In this document: positions 33,379 to 46,700 of the stretch, piece after piece | Position numbering within the stretch: the first letter of the stretch is position 1 | Layout: each line of letters opens with the position of its first letter | NCBI RefSeq assembly: GCF_026151205.1 | Contig: NC_087074.1 | Coordinates: 14,694,667-14,758,666 of the forward strand | Length of the DNA stretch: 64,000 bases | Direction of reading: 5' to 3' | Source: Bolinopsis microptera | Taxonomy: Eukaryota; Ctenophora; Tentaculata; Lobata; Bolinopsidae | Position numbers and translations under genes: made by a program | The notes under the pieces: generated by a model | Told to the model about the DNA's origin: nothing | Seen by the model: only the letters and a program-made list of their open reading frames with translations | Databases searched by the model: none

Positions 33379-33913
33379 TTTCACAGCAACGTACCGGTCA
33401 AATAACCGATAGTATCACATCGAAAATATGATGATAGCAGAGAGCTAGTAAACTTATAGTGACAACTTTAACGTGCTCTAGCTTTTTATTATATAATCGT
33501 AAGTAAGCTGTGCTTCATTAATAATATCGAGTATTGAGGGCGGTAACGATGTGGCACCGGGGTTCGACCAATTCTAATGCTACGAATCTTGTCGCTTTAA
33601 AGGCTGTCCCGGGCAGTAGCATACTAACGACTATATTGAACCTTGATAAATTGTTCCCCGGAGCGGATCGGTTGGATCATTACCGCCACGCTTCCCCGAT
33701 ATAATGGGAGTTAGTGATGCAAGTGCATGAGAAGATTCGACGGTTTTCTAAGCTGCTTACCCGATGATTAAGAGGCAAATGCTGATCAAGACTATTCTGA
33801 CGCAATACCGACGTGATTTCAGTGATGAGGACTGATGAGGATGGACACGAATCACAATTTAACACCATCTGGAAATATCCAGAGTGTCATGGCGTGGTCG
33901 TGTCTACCCCAGA

Positions 33914-35510
33914 TTAGAAAAAGATGGCACTTACGAAAACACCCCGGTGAATGCTGGTTGGGGATGACAGGATGGATACAGGCGAGGTGAGTCCACTGAC
34001 TGGAGGGGACTTACTCCTCGACAAGCTTATGTCATCCTTGATTATCCCGGATACTGGAGATGGGACCGTGTCACCCTTCCTCATCACTTGATCGAGGTAC
34101 GGAGATTTGAAGTCACGGGACACTTGCCCAGATCGGGGTTGGAAGTCAGGTATGTGGAGGTCGATCACCTCCTCTATGAAGTCATCCTCCTCTTCTCCGC
34201 TCTCTAAAATCTCTTCAGGTTCTTCTTCTTCCACTGGTGTCATACAGTAGTCTCTGTAGTCTAACCAGGGATACTCTACCTCTTCCTCTTTTCGTTTCAT
34301 TTTAAGGTACTTAATAAATTGTTTAACTTTCTTGCCAGTGTTCTTCACACCATCTTTAACCTTTGGTTTGGTTGTCTCAATGAACTGAGCCGTTTTATTT
34401 TTAGTTAATCTAGCACCTTTCCGGGTTTTATATTCAGCTATCTTGGCGCCCTTTCGTGTATGATAAACAGTCCTTTCGGCACTTGTTTTGACTCCAGGGA
34501 TCACTTTTTCTTTGGTGAAATGTTTTGTTGCGGATGCACCCTGTCGCGCCGCAGGTATAACTTTCTCTGTCGCGAAATTCTTTGAAGCAGGAATAACTCT
34601 ATCTTTCGTGAATGTTGCGAGCTTATACGGAAATGGTGGTGGTTTCGGAGCGGTCTGGTCTCGAGGGAGGTCTCGATTGGGATTCACATGGGGAGCAGGA
34701 AGGAGCCTCCCTCGTGGTCGAATTCCCAAACCGTCAAAACTCCTTGACACTTTAATAGGTTTATCATCAAATTGTCTATCCCTCCGTTGAGATGATTGGC
34801 TTGATGTTGATGGTACGTCGTTGTTAGTGGACCGTACCTCTGACCTTGTATCACTACTCTCTGATCGCTGTCTAACTGGTTTCACCTTCTTTTTGTTCTG
34901 AACTCCCATCTCCTCCTGAATAGTGTTGAGAGCTGTGTAAGTGAAGGGTTCCTGAGTACTCTGATGATGTCTGATCCCCCTGGTGAAGACTGCGTGAGAG
35001 TCAGGGGCAGGGGTGCGGGGGATGGGTGTTGGTGGTATATCTGGCGCTCTATCTGTCGGTGCCACCCCCACATCCACCTCCAGATAGTAACCACTGGTAC
35101 CTGTGGACCTTCGTACAAAGGGAGCCGTGACCCCGGGTATACCTTCATACGGACCAAGGTCCATCCTCGGTGACTTCCTGGAGACTTCTGGGTAGACTTT
35201 CTGGGTAGACTGTTGCAGACACAGAATACGAGCAACAAAACGGAAAGTGTTAGGCAGAGTTTACGTGTAAGCAAAGTGGAGACACCATGTGATTTGTTTG
35301 CCAGGAGAAATAGTTGCACACACAGAATATGGTAAAATACAAATATAACTAACTGCGCAAGGTATTGATACTGATAACCAATCATCAAGACTATTTCAAA
35401 ATAACCTTTCAAACAGTCTATTAGTCTAATTTATTTATTAGTCTAATTAGTCTAACCTGAAGACGGTCACCTCTGACAACAAATTTTACTGCACGTCTAA
35501 AGTTCTCCAT
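33914..35510 (-). CDS. Basic/acidic low-complexity protein with KVIPA-type repeats; function unknown
   Basis: Exon 1, 35457-35510 (ATG, 18 codons, donor CAG|GTTAGA, phase 0), joins exon 2, 33914-35209 (acceptor GCAACAG). This gives 449 residues if the frame is read to the TAA at 33914. A phase-0 donor TTC|GTAAGT at 33935 would instead allow splicing onward, for example into the coiled-coil gene. The protein has a Ser/Arg-rich first third and repeats of the type TKDRVIPASKNF / ATEKVIPAARQG / TKEKVIPGVKTS. A Lys/Thr-rich segment with YHTRKGAK and YKTRKGAR follows. A very acidic block comes next (VEEEEPEEILESGEEEDDFI), then a Ser/Pro end. There is no signal peptide or membrane segment and no recognised domain. 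The repeat and charge pattern suggest a structural or cytoskeleton-associated protein, as inference only. Confidence 0.7.
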
Positions 35511-37413
35511 GAGCAACTAAACTACAAACTGAAAACCATAATCTCACTGCATCGACCAACAGAAACAACTGTCGCAAAAACACACCATCTTAACTCAATA
35601 TCGTGAAGTATCTTGAATGTGCTTGTCCTAAGAAGCTTTATCATTGCATGAACCAATCCTCTATCACTGCATGAACCAATCCTGAAATTATAATCCATGG
35701 ATTGAGTATACAGCAGAGCCGTGTGATAGTGCTTTATAAACCTCACAAAACAATATTTACTCCTGGAACCATGTTTAGAGGACTCCTCCAGCTGCCCGTG
35801 ATTAATAAGCAGCTGAGTGGTTTGTTGAGCTCGAGGCCTGCAGACCACCTTGGAACTCAACCTGAACATCAGGTCATGTGTGGTGTGTTTACTGTTGCGT
35901 GTTTATCACTGTCTGCTCTGTTTTTAATATTGCGTTATATCCTGCTAGTCAAAACATATTGCTAGTCTGCAATTCTGAGGACACATTGTTCTGTTAAATT
36001 AATCATCACCAACCGGATGTTCTCTACAACCGGATGTTCTATGAAAACTTTCAGCCAACTTTCGCTGAACTCTTCAGTGTCACACTCTTCCGTGTCACAC
36101 TCACTAAGTTCAGTGTCACATTCTTCGTGTCACACTCACTAAGTTCGTGGTTGGAGTGACGTTATCTCGTGATCGTGAGTGAGCACAAAGTAAAGTTTAA
36201 GTTAAAAGTAACAGATAAAGATGAATAATACGATAAAAGTGACCAATAGTGCGGTTCTAAAGACCGATAACGATAAATAACAAATTGAAAGAGGAAAGTC
36301 AGACTACAAACACCGTGTCAGAAAGCAGCCACGGCTAGAAATACAGTCATTTAACAGAACTCATGGCAAGCAAAACAAGCAGCAGTACATATCGATGAGT
36401 TGAGTACAAAATTAGTGCATAGAGGAAATCAGCACTGTGCGAGCAATCAATAAGGGTCATTAATGACATGACTATCAGTAGTGGTTTATAATGGTATAAT
36501 TAGCAACTCTCACGGTACTGGGCTGGTAACTTGGTTCGTGGTCTACATCTAGGCTTGTTGATCACCATGCAATTAATATGCCATGCAAACTTATTAATGC
36601 TTCGTGGCGTCGTATATTTAATATCGTAAAGTTAAAACGTAGCTAACCGTAACGATGAAAATAGCGATACTATAAGCGAATGAGTGGTGGGTAATGACAA
36701 AGCTTTTTAAAAACACCATTCTAACGAAAACTATAAACGATAAAGTTAAAAGTTTGAGTGAATCAGATAAACGAGCAATGTAAATATCCATTAACAAAAC
36801 AAGCTACAAAAAAGCAAACACCAGACCACACATTGCTTTCAACAAAATGATCACACACAGAACTGTTTTATCTGTGTTCTTCATTCCAACTGAAGTCACG
36901 ATTAATACAAAGTCGATGTAGTAAGCAGCAACGAGCACACGAGAGGAGCTCGGAATAACGACTTATAGTTCATTATCACTCGTTAGGAGTCATCATCTTG
37001 GAAACGTGACGACGCTGTGGATATATTTCATGCGCAAAATAAGAGAATATTATACCGTGAAAATGTATTTGCATACAAAAAGTCATCAAATTCAGTTCGT
37101 GAGGAGAAATGGTAATATGTCACGTACAATCTGTTGATCTTTTACACAGCAATATGAACAATACTAATACCATATAATATGGACTGTGGGTACGGTTAGA
37201 AAGTAAATTTACTTTTCATCAGCATGTTAAATATGCTACTGAATATTGAAATCAAGTTATCACCTAAATTTAAAGCATAACATTAAATTCGGTCGCCCAG
37301 CAAACAGCCTCGGTAGCTCAGCAAACCAAACGAAACATATCAAAACTGTAATCAGTTAAACCAGATAACAAGATAATATTTCAGTTTTGAGGTGTGAAAA
37401 TATCGAAACTTAC
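35511..37413. other. Intergenic region, no supported gene
   Basis: This is the 5' flank of the minus-strand gene ending at 35510. A UTR exon may begin at the acceptor GGTTTTCAG just upstream of the ATG. Short repeats of TTC(A/C)GTGTCACACTCACTAAGTTC lie at about 36072-36147. A minus-strand frame near 36810-36890 is open but unconvincing. Nothing else was recognised. Confidence 0.4.
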
Positions 37414-37535
37414 CTTCCCAATAACCATCATCATATTTGACATGGACCAGGATTCCCTCACACTTTCCTCCCGTCCACTACAGCGCTAAGTACAAATAAA
37501 TCACCTACATTGAAGGTAGTGTTTTTAGTTGCCAT
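37414..37535 (-). pseudogene. First exon with Tudor-like sequence, interrupted by a one-base frameshift
   Basis: The ATG at 37535 sits in an optimal context (GCCATGG). It opens NVGDLFVLSAVVDGRK, then hits TGA. In the next frame the text continues without loss as CEGILVHVKYDDGYWE up to a strong donor (GAAG|GTAAGT). Removing one base near 37460 would fuse the two halves into one smooth sequence. The VGD...VDG...EGILVHVKYDDGYWEG pattern resembles the first strands of a Tudor/agenet-like barrel, at low certainty. It may be a real first exon with an assembly indel, or a decayed one. Downstream exons were not found. Confidence 0.4.
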
Positions 37536-40500
37536 GGCACCAAATGGACTCTCTATTCGTGCCTAATGACGTGATTTTTAGATATAAAATAACAGTTCCA
37601 GTAGGAGACTGAGATAATAACTTAATCTTCTCTTCTTCTACAACAGTTCATAAAGTAAAACTGGTGGCAAAACGTTGTGAAAACTCGAAAATTTCAAGAA
37701 ACTGACAAAGAAAAGGTTTAATAGCCACAACTGAAAAAGGAAATATTGTATGAAAACCCGTAATATTTCTCTCACCACAACGGAAAATGTGGGGACTGAG
37801 CAAGGAGGAGGGGGAGGCGGTTATATGATTCATTCGGAATTTATTGTTGTGCTTAAGTGCTTAGCATAATCGGACTAGATTTAAAGGAATCAAGCAATCA
37901 CCTAATTGCCAACAATTACGCAAAACTCCGAGCTATTCGAGAGCATTTAATGTTTATGCTACATTATCTAAAGATTTTAAAGCGTTTTTCAGAAATTAGT
38001 CGCAGAGAAAAATGACATGTAACAAAGGTAAACATGGAGAACGTGGATAACTATATTCCGCAAATCATGGTAGTATACCGGCAATGAAGCACATCCAATG
38101 TCATGGTCGGATAGCTGTGACCCGTGTCGTTGGACGCAGCCTGTTGTTTGTAACCCGATATGAAGCATGAAGTATTTCTATTAGGTTATTGCAGGGAGAC
38201 GAGGGCAGTAGTGTTGTGGTCAACTCGCATGCTACTGATCATATTATTTGGAGATGATCTCCGTGAGGCCAAGCTGGTCACTGAGAATGAAAAGTTTTTT
38301 ACTGAGCGCGAAAAATCTGTAATTTCAAGTAATTTTCAAAATGGAAAGAAAATGGATAAGACCATGCTTTGTTGTGGTTAGTTTTGTGACGTTAGAACGA
38401 CGCGACACTGTTTATTTTTATATTATAAATGTTTTAAAATAAGAGTGCAATTGTTTTTATATTTGTATGGAGATATTTTCTGACCGTTTGTTCGATTTTT
38501 TAAATGTACATGATATAAAAATATTGCATGTTCAATGAATTGCTAGTATTAACCCCACCTAAGTAGGAACAGCAGCTACAAAATTTGACTGAAATGAAAA
38601 AACTTTTGCCCGCTAGTCTCATATGTATCACAATATGGCGATAGCACACATCCTTCAGCTGTGTTGGTTTTGAAAGAATAGTCGAATACTGATTCTGAGA
38701 AAAACAGTGAGATGGTCAATTATGAATATTATGAACATTTGATGTTTGACTGGCTGCATCAAAGCTGCTTAATTCGACCAAATGCTCGTTCAAAATACGC
38801 GCGCGATAACGCGCGCATTTTGTTATTATATGAGGACGATAGAAAAGTTTTTATTATATGTATTTTATTGCGCCGTACTTAAAATAATGCCCAGGAGGAC
38901 TTTCGACTAAATGGTTCAAATTGCAAGGCCGGAAATCAAGCGTTTATTATATATATATATATATAGTTTTAGGCAATTGCATAAAATAATTGTTTGTTAA
39001 TCTTATTATACGATTTTCTTCTCACTTTCCAGATAGTAAGATAATAACAATAAGACTAACAATCAGAGCAAGTTTGGGCGAATTTCTATGTGACAAATTT
39101 GAGATATCACCAACACAAGAAAATATTTCCAAATTCTAAGGAACGCATGCAATTATCTTCAGATCCAAATATTTGATCTTCTTCAAACTTCTCAGATACA
39201 GTAAAACCCCGATTTACCTCGGGCTTTGGGAAAGAGAAAACCCTCGGTAAAACAGGGGTTGTACCTTGCAGTAAATCGAGGTTTTGGTTTTTGGGGTAAT
39301 ATTGTTTCTCATGTGGCACCAACCAATCCCAGACCCAATATGCGTGCCCTGTCATAGAAAAAGGTTGTCAAGCATCGCAGTAACGAAGGCGGAAGGCGTT
39401 ATACGAGAACACGTGATTCGAGAAGCAGCATCGAGCAAGAGTTAACAAGCTCACCTTGACGGGAGCAAACAAGCTCGCCTTGAGTCCTGTATACAACCAT
39501 TACGTGATATCAATTCAAATCTATATATCACGAAGAGATAATATAATTTCACTACATCTGCCGGATCATCACCTTCCTCTAAACGAAAACGTACAGAAAT
39601 GATCCAGATGCTGAACAACTTCTTCACTGTATTTACTAAACGACCCCTATGAGTATACGAGTGATGATATGTATGAGTTTGGGTAAAATTTAAATGTGCC
39701 GAATTTAAGATATCTGTTGAAACACATATTTACAAATATTTATAAATCCATGGCGCGCTGCAGGTGATTATCTGAATATCCTACTATACCATTTTTTTGC
39801 AACTTTACAGAATAAATAGTAAGATGGACATAAAACAGGTCGAAACAATTTTCTACGTGCAAAATTTGAGATATTAGTTCAAATTTGATTTGGAAATATT
39901 TTCTTGTCTTTGAAGTCATATCTCAAATTCCTTGGTGCAGGCGGGCCAAGCCACTCAAATTAATGAGGAGATCTCAGGGGTTCGACGTGGCGAAGAGGGG
40001 AACTTCCTTTTAGTTAGGAAGACCAAGAGTTCACCTTCATTACCATCAGGAGTTTCAAACTATTAAAACTGTCTTCTGATCTTCAAAGCAGTACTAATCC
40101 TGTAGCTAGAACGACTTTATGCTTACAATATTATGTCTCTTAACGTTTAGCATATTATTAGAAGTTAATCTGAAGAAGAAAAGTAGTTCAAGATCGGAAT
40201 TTATAATTTAATTAATAATATACCGTTTTCGTAATTTAAACAAGAGGCAATACAGTAAATGAAGACGGGCGGATTCCTCCAATCAAACACCAGAAAATGA
40301 TATCTTACGACAGATAAACCAATCACAGTGTCTGGCTGTAGTCTGCGAATTGACGGAGTGTCAAGTGATAATGAACGGCAGACAATCGTGGGATCGTGGG
40401 AGGATATTATACGGACATGGCAACGAAGATCAGCGCCAGTATCCAGTCACCACAGTCTAAGAGGTTGCTATTACTCTATTAGCATTGACCATTGGCCAGC

Positions 40501-41235
40501 TTTAGCCGGTACCCTGTTTTTTAAAGCTCCATGTCTTTGTTATAGGATAAGTTTATAAGCTATCAGTTGAAGTTTTCAGAGACACCATTTATCTTTGACT
40601 GTACATCATCTTTGACTGTACATTGCATTACATTTTGCAAATTAATACAACCATATAAAACACGAATAAAAATCTAGAAATATAAATAATGAACAAAAAC
40701 TGTTTCTGTAACATAATCACTAAACGATGGAATTTAACATTTTACACTTTTATAAAACCTAATCACTAAACGATGGATGTACTAGAGTAGCAGAGTGTAG
40801 TTAAGTGTGCACTTCAATGTACACAATGTTTGACCACACAGGGTCTTTCATTAGGTCATTCCACACCAAAAATCATCTAGGTACCCAATTTGTATCGCTA
40901 GTCCCAGTCCTACAGGGCGAAATTTCTCAATTGCCCTAAGGCGTAAATTTGGGATTTTTGTATCTCGGCTTCTGAAGGACTTATAGACTTGAGTTTTAGC
41001 TTAAAACTGCAATAGCATTATTTATATACAAGTTATAAAGCAATATAAGATCTTAAGTGCTTAGTTTTAAAGATATTTATGAAAAACTGTTTTTTGCTCA
41101 TCGCAGCCCAAAATACCACATTATCTTTTTATTTATCTATTTTTATAATAACATTTCACAAAGTGCAATAAAATTGTTTTCTAGTCTTAAGAAATGAACA
41201 AGGAAGAAAAACATTAATTTCACAACGAACCTGAC
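37536..41235. other. Repeat-bearing intergenic region, no gene seen
   Basis: No convincing exon was found. It contains a GCGCGCGATAACGCGCGC palindrome at about 38799-38816, a (TA)n run near 38950, and a Tigger-like fragment at 39199-39287. The frames at 38160-38381 and 40328-40558 lack splice support and motifs. Confidence 0.4.
39199..39287. mobile_element. Pogo/Tigger-like terminal-repeat fragment
   Basis: CAGTAAAACCCCGATTTACC at the left and, inverted, CCAAAACCTCGATTTACTGC at the right bracket about 90 bp that also contain CCCTCGGTAAAACAGGGG. The CAGTAAAACC(T/C)CGATTTAC end is typical of Tigger/pogo-type DNA transposons. No transposase is present. Confidence 0.5.
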
Positions 41236-41281
41236 TTGTAACTTTCAGTTCATTCTCATCTGTCTCTTCCTTGTGCTTCTT
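41236..41281 (-). CDS. Possible orphan 46-bp coding exon
   Basis: On the minus strand a clean acceptor (TTGTTTCAG) is followed by an open charged stretch, KKHKEETDENELKVT, and a GT donor (ACAA|GTCAGG, phase 1). The composition looks like a coiled-coil exon. No partner exon was identified, so this may be chance. Confidence 0.3.
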
Positions 41282-41582
41282 CTGAAACAATAAGTTTGAA
41301 AGGGGTCGTTAACATATTACGTAAGGTAGCTTAATAGGCGGAGGAGGTCTAGAATGATAAAAATATGGCATTGGTAATATGTGAAGTGTGAACCATTCCT
41401 AACATTCTAATACCATATAATTATGCTCGTTAGGTAACCAATCATAATGCTATAATGTTACAAACGTTCTAGATTTGTCACTACAAGGGTTGCGATAAAC
41501 GTTTTGGCGTCAGAATGTGAGTATTGTTTTGAAATACCACCACACTAAATTTAGGATTAGCCCCAAATTTGTTGAAGTGAAC

Positions 41583-41670
41583 CATGTCCGACTCATGTTC
41601 GACTCATGTCCGACTCATGTTCGACTCATGTCCGACTCATGTCTGACTCATGTCCGACTCATGTCCGACT
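41583..41670. repeat. 11-bp tandem repeat (ATGTCCGACTC)n
   Basis: About eight units of ATGTCCGACTC or ATGTTCGACTC, with the C/T difference alternating in part. It is non-coding. Confidence 0.9.
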
Positions 41671-42106
41671 CTGAGACCACTCAGTAAGAGCTTCATTCCA
41701 GCATCATATCCGCTACATCTTACCTGCTACAGTGTAGCACTGTAGCAGCTTATACGTGACAACGATCTACACCTTACAGCTTAATCTATACGCTTGTCTT
41801 TTTCTTTAAATGTAGTATGAAAGTGAGTAAAAACACCCCTGATTGATACCATCAAGATAACGTCATGATAAGAGTGGACAGTCTAAAACAGTTAGTTCAC
41901 CTTAACATGATCCGACTACGGACCCCCAACAGAGACCTTCCATGTCACGTGGCAATAGTAGCTTGTCATGTGACTCTTAACAACCATTTGATTGGCTTGA
42001 AGATAGGCTCACACTACGGAAAAGCAGAGAGCGTCCTGATGAGAAAATATTATTATGAGAGTGATCAAACACACTGCCAACACGTCATAACACTTAACTG
42101 TTGACA

Positions 42107-42568
42107 TTTAGTCACCAGAGCAACTGTAGAAACCAGATTTAGTTACCAGAGCAACTATAGAAACCAGATTTAGTTACTAGAGCAACTGTAGAAACCAGAT
42201 TTAGTTACCAGAGAAACTATAGAAACCAGATTTAGTTACTAGAGCAACTATAGAAACCAGATTTAGTTACCAGAGAAACTATAGAAACCAGATTTAGTCA
42301 CCAGAGCAACTATAGAAACCAGATTAAGTTACCAGAGCAACTATAGAAACCAGAGTTAGTTACCTGAGCAACTATAGAAACCAGATTTAGTTACCAGAGC
42401 AACTATAGAAACCAGATTTAGTCACCATAGCAACTATAGAAACCAGATTTAGTCTCCAGAGCAGCTGTAAAACCAGATTTAGTTACCAGAGCAACTATAG
42501 AAACCATATTTAGTCACCAGAGCAACTGTAGAAACCATATTTAGTTACCAGAGTAACTATAGAAACCA
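42107..42568. repeat. 31-bp minisatellite, about 15 copies
   Basis: Units close to TTAGTTACCAGAGCAACTATAGAAACCAGAT, period about 31. Variants include GTCACC for GTTACC and CTGTAG for CTATAG. The array directly abuts a reverse-transcriptase relic. Confidence 0.92.
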
Positions 42569-42760
42569 GTCTTCAGATGTTAATGGTATGTCGTCTGGAA
42601 CGTCCACATCGGCAATGATCTTGGTCCTCACTTTTCTGCTTTTTTCTACGTCCAAGTAGCTCCTCATCATCACTATGGCTTGCCTCATACAGTAGTCAAT
42701 GACTATTGCAAAGAGGTATGGTGCTAAGGTATAACCCTGTAACACACCAGCTAGTATCTC
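42553..42760 (-). pseudogene. RTE-type reverse-transcriptase fragment
   Basis: On the minus strand, LQGYTLAPYLFAIVIDYCMRQAI is followed about 25 residues later by ADVDVPDDIPLTSE. These match the QGD(T/P)LAPYLF and (Y/F)ADDI(A)L(L)S motifs of LINE reverse transcriptases, with the active-site context altered (DVPDD). The fragment is short and cut by the minisatellite. Confidence 0.75.
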
Positions 42761-43624
42761 AATTATGTTTCTCCGTCTGGAGATAGGACTTTGGCGATTG
42801 TCTTCTCATACATGAGCTATATGAGCTCTACGACTTTGACGGGATGTCATATTAAGCTGCTACTATCTTGAACATTTTCCCACGGTATACGCTGTAGAAA
42901 GCCTTCTTAAAGATAGATATATAGTGATGACATAATTTAAAATAGCTGCACCTATAATACTTATTACAATATCCACTTCTTCACACTTCATTAATCAGAA
43001 AATTAAACTTGGGTCCCTATCAAGTTATCATAACTTAAGAAGCTATGAAACGTACGTGGCAGTCAGATTACTGCATGGAAAAACTTGATAAACTCCAAGT
43101 TCTTATCATGTTATTATCCCTTGCAGAGCAATCTGATGTACAGTGCAACAGTGAACACTAACAAAGTAGCAATAAACGCGTCATCGCAGATGCGAAGGAA
43201 GCAGAATCATTACCTGCAGCTGAATAATAATTGCTGTAAGGTCGGCACTTCTGATTCCAGGATAATGCCAATAAGCGGTACTTTCAATTCTATATCAAAA
43301 TTCATTATTCTTCCTCATTATCATTATTCCACAGGTTGTACGAAGAATGTTGAATACTTCGGATCATTGAATACGCCATACTATTATCTTATTATATATA
43401 TACGTTATAAAGTTAAGTTTTTGATAATATGATATTTGTAAAGGCACAACTCATTTCCAGATTCGGCATAACATTTCTTGTCACTTCTTCTGTTCACATT
43501 TACGGTAACCTTCTGCAATCTGTTTGAGGTAATCTAGCAATGTTTAACAGCTTTACATCCTTAATCCATTTTTCATCGTACTACTTTAAGTTGAAGTTTG
43601 ACCCACCGAACAAGATTTGTGAGG

Positions 43625-43775
43625 GAGCTGGAACATACGCGAATATTTTTCGAGTTGACAAATTCCTCGAACCAGTGGTGGTACTAAGTCATACCAGAAG
43701 GAAGTATTTCAATTGGGCACTCAGTGACTGATCTATTAAGGCCAACGTTTGCACACTGACTTTTGGCCCACCCTG
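43625..43775 (+). mobile_element. Mariner-like MITE, 3'-end fragment
   Basis: CGAATATTTTTCGAGTTGAC, then CTCGAACCAGTGGTGG, the GGGCACTCAGTGACTGA block and the terminal GGCCCACCCTG match the right end of the 28451-29215 element. It lies just downstream of the stop codon of the minus-strand gene ending at 43797. Confidence 0.8.
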
Positions 43776-43796
43776 TATGTATTTCTGGTGAAATAT

Positions 43797-46700
43797 TCAA
43801 GAAATGGAGTGGACTCTAAATGTGAACTGTGTAAAGATACAGGATTGTACCAGCGGGCTGGTGTCCATTTTCATCATGACATTGTTGTTGAAGACATGTA
43901 TATATACTGGATTGTTCCGGAGTACTTCCGGGTTAAAGTTGAAGTTGAAGAAGATAAAGGAGGTCCCGTTCACCTGGGCTAGTGGTATTGGTTTGATGGA
44001 GTTGTTGGAGCTAATACGATTAAGAAGCGTGGAATAATCTAGCAAAGATAAAGCTCGTGAGATGGGCTTATTAAGATAGAAGGACTGATATGCTTGATGG
44101 AGAGTGAGGTAACCAGAAGAACAGTAACCAGCCTGATCATGGACACAATACAGCACTGAAGTTGAATACAATCGATCTTCACAGTGTCAAACATTGGCAT
44201 TTCAAATTATCATTACTATTCATATATTTTTTTCTGTATTTTGGATTGTACCTTTTAAGAAAGAACTGTTTAAATAAATTAACCGTACAAACTCGAACAC
44301 CATCAATTCATAAACAAAGATCTGGAAAAGTCAATAAATTGATAATGAAATTCGATAACTTACCAATTTGGTGAAACTTTTGGTGAGTGTAGCAGTTATA
44401 TGTTTTATCTCTCCTAGTTCTGGTGACTTCCTCCTTGTTTCTACCTTTTGGATAGGAGCTGAAGAATATTTAAGTAGGAACTTTAAATTCTTTTAAATTC
44501 TTTGATGGTTATTAGCTTGTTTGATATTTTGGAACTGTTTGTTTCCTGTAAGTGTAACTCTATTAATCTCAATGGGGATATCAATGTCATATTATATAAT
44601 AATAAATTGAATTTTCAACAAAAAAAAATGGGGCTATCAATGTTTCATAATATAGTTACTCGAATAAGGCCAAGGCTTGTTGTCTGTCATGCGAGCTTGA
44701 CACTTTTAAATTAAATTAAACGATAGGGATATACAACATATTATATACAACATCTAAGTGATAATATCGTAATTATTTAAACAAGTATGGTTTATGATAC
44801 AGATAGTCATATTATATGAAGGTTAAACTGAATTAGATCCTTCCAAATTTCGACTCACATAGTTTGTTGATATGAAGAGATCTCTGGTCGCTTGGAGGTG
44901 TGAGCTGTTTCAAGAGCGATCTTTCGATCGATATCATTTCAGCACAAACGTCCAAAATGGCTCCTGTCCGATCTGAAATAGTTTCAATGAAAATTTAAAT
45001 TTTGTAAACACAAATTCCCATGAAAACTATCATTATGAACCCTTCTTAATATTCTAAAAAGAAATATTAGGATTTTTTGGAATCACCGCTTAAGGTCTTT
45101 GGTTCGATGGAGTTGACACACATGAGAGGAAAACTTTCAACTGTTACCCGCCCCCTAGAGCGTGGGGTCCGTGGATTTGGAAGAAAATGTGGAGGCTCAG
45201 GCAGGGAACACCACCTCTCGGTCCTTACAGGTCCCCTGCAACGTGGGGTCCGGGGATTTTGTAAGACAGGGGGTGGATCAAATACCAGGGACGGGAACAC
45301 ATTCATATTCTTTGTTCCCTTCATAAAGTTACCAATTAGAGATAGGAAACATTGACCACAATGACCCGTTGTGTGACTCCACAAGTTGTTTGACTACACC
45401 TGTTATGTGACTACACCTGTTATGTGACGACACCCACCCAAGTAGGAGTTTTTATTCTATAGGAAGTGACTACGGTCAAAAAACATGATGTGCGTGCAAC
45501 AAAACGAACGTCGAACGAGGATAAGACAATGAATGAGACCTCACCTAAACTTGTGTCCACCTAATTTGAACACATTGTGATCAGTTGCTTCACAAATTCC
45601 TCTGTGCAACGCGACAACTCCCATTGGAAACATCTTAAAGATTGATATTTGATAGAGATTCTTATGATTGATAGCTCAAGTTCCAATTCAATGATATAGG
45701 TGTTCCAGTGATTGATATTCAGATCACGAGGTAAGGTCTATACAAATTGCATGCAAAAATATTCTGAATATTTTATGCATGATTGTAATATTGACCATCC
45801 AGTTTATAACATGTTCTCAAATCAATTAACCTCTCTCTCTTCAGGTAGAGTCAATGTGTTTACATATTTGCATGACGTCACACAAATGCACAATATTTCA
45901 CACATGTCACGTCAATCACTTAACGAATGTGCCTTAGTGGGAACTGAACAGTGATCACAATATGAGATAATGCTCGACCTGGTGTTCTATAACAATGAGA
46001 ACCTAATGAGTTTCGATTTTATGCTTGGTTATAATAAGGTACGGATTGGGCTACTCACAGCGCAAAGGTGGTAGTGATCGTTTTCCACTAAATTTGCCAC
46101 ATCTGAGCATCCCAAGGGGGCGGGGTCTCACAGGTGCCCTGCACAGCACCATGCTATTGTTGCAGTTTCCACAAATCTAGATAAAGAAAATTTAAGGTAT
46201 GCAAAAATACATGAAATCGAATGAAAATTGTATGACTAGTTTGATATGAAGCCGTAGTTGGCTAATGTAATGAATTTAAATGCATGTCTAACCTTGTAAT
46301 GTGGAAATAAATGATCCCAACCTTTCACTGGAGTAGAAGGAGCATTTTGACACATGAGATCTAAATGCACATCAGTGAAATGAGAACACATGCCATCATT
46401 TGCTTGAACTGGAAATATAGAAAATCTGTATGACAAGACTTTTAAGATTGATACAAAAACAATCATCCATACAAGGTTTACAAGGTTTACAAGGTTTACA
46501 AGGTTTACAAGGTTTACAAGGTTTACAAAAAATAGATCTACAGGGTGGGCCAAAAGTCAGTACCCTAACGTTGGCCTTAATAGCTCAGTCACTGAGTGCA
46601 CCATTGAAATAATTCTTTCTGGTATGACTTACTACCACCACTGGTTCGAGGAATTTGTCAACTTAAAAAATATTTGTGTTAATTTTTTACAAATGAAGGT

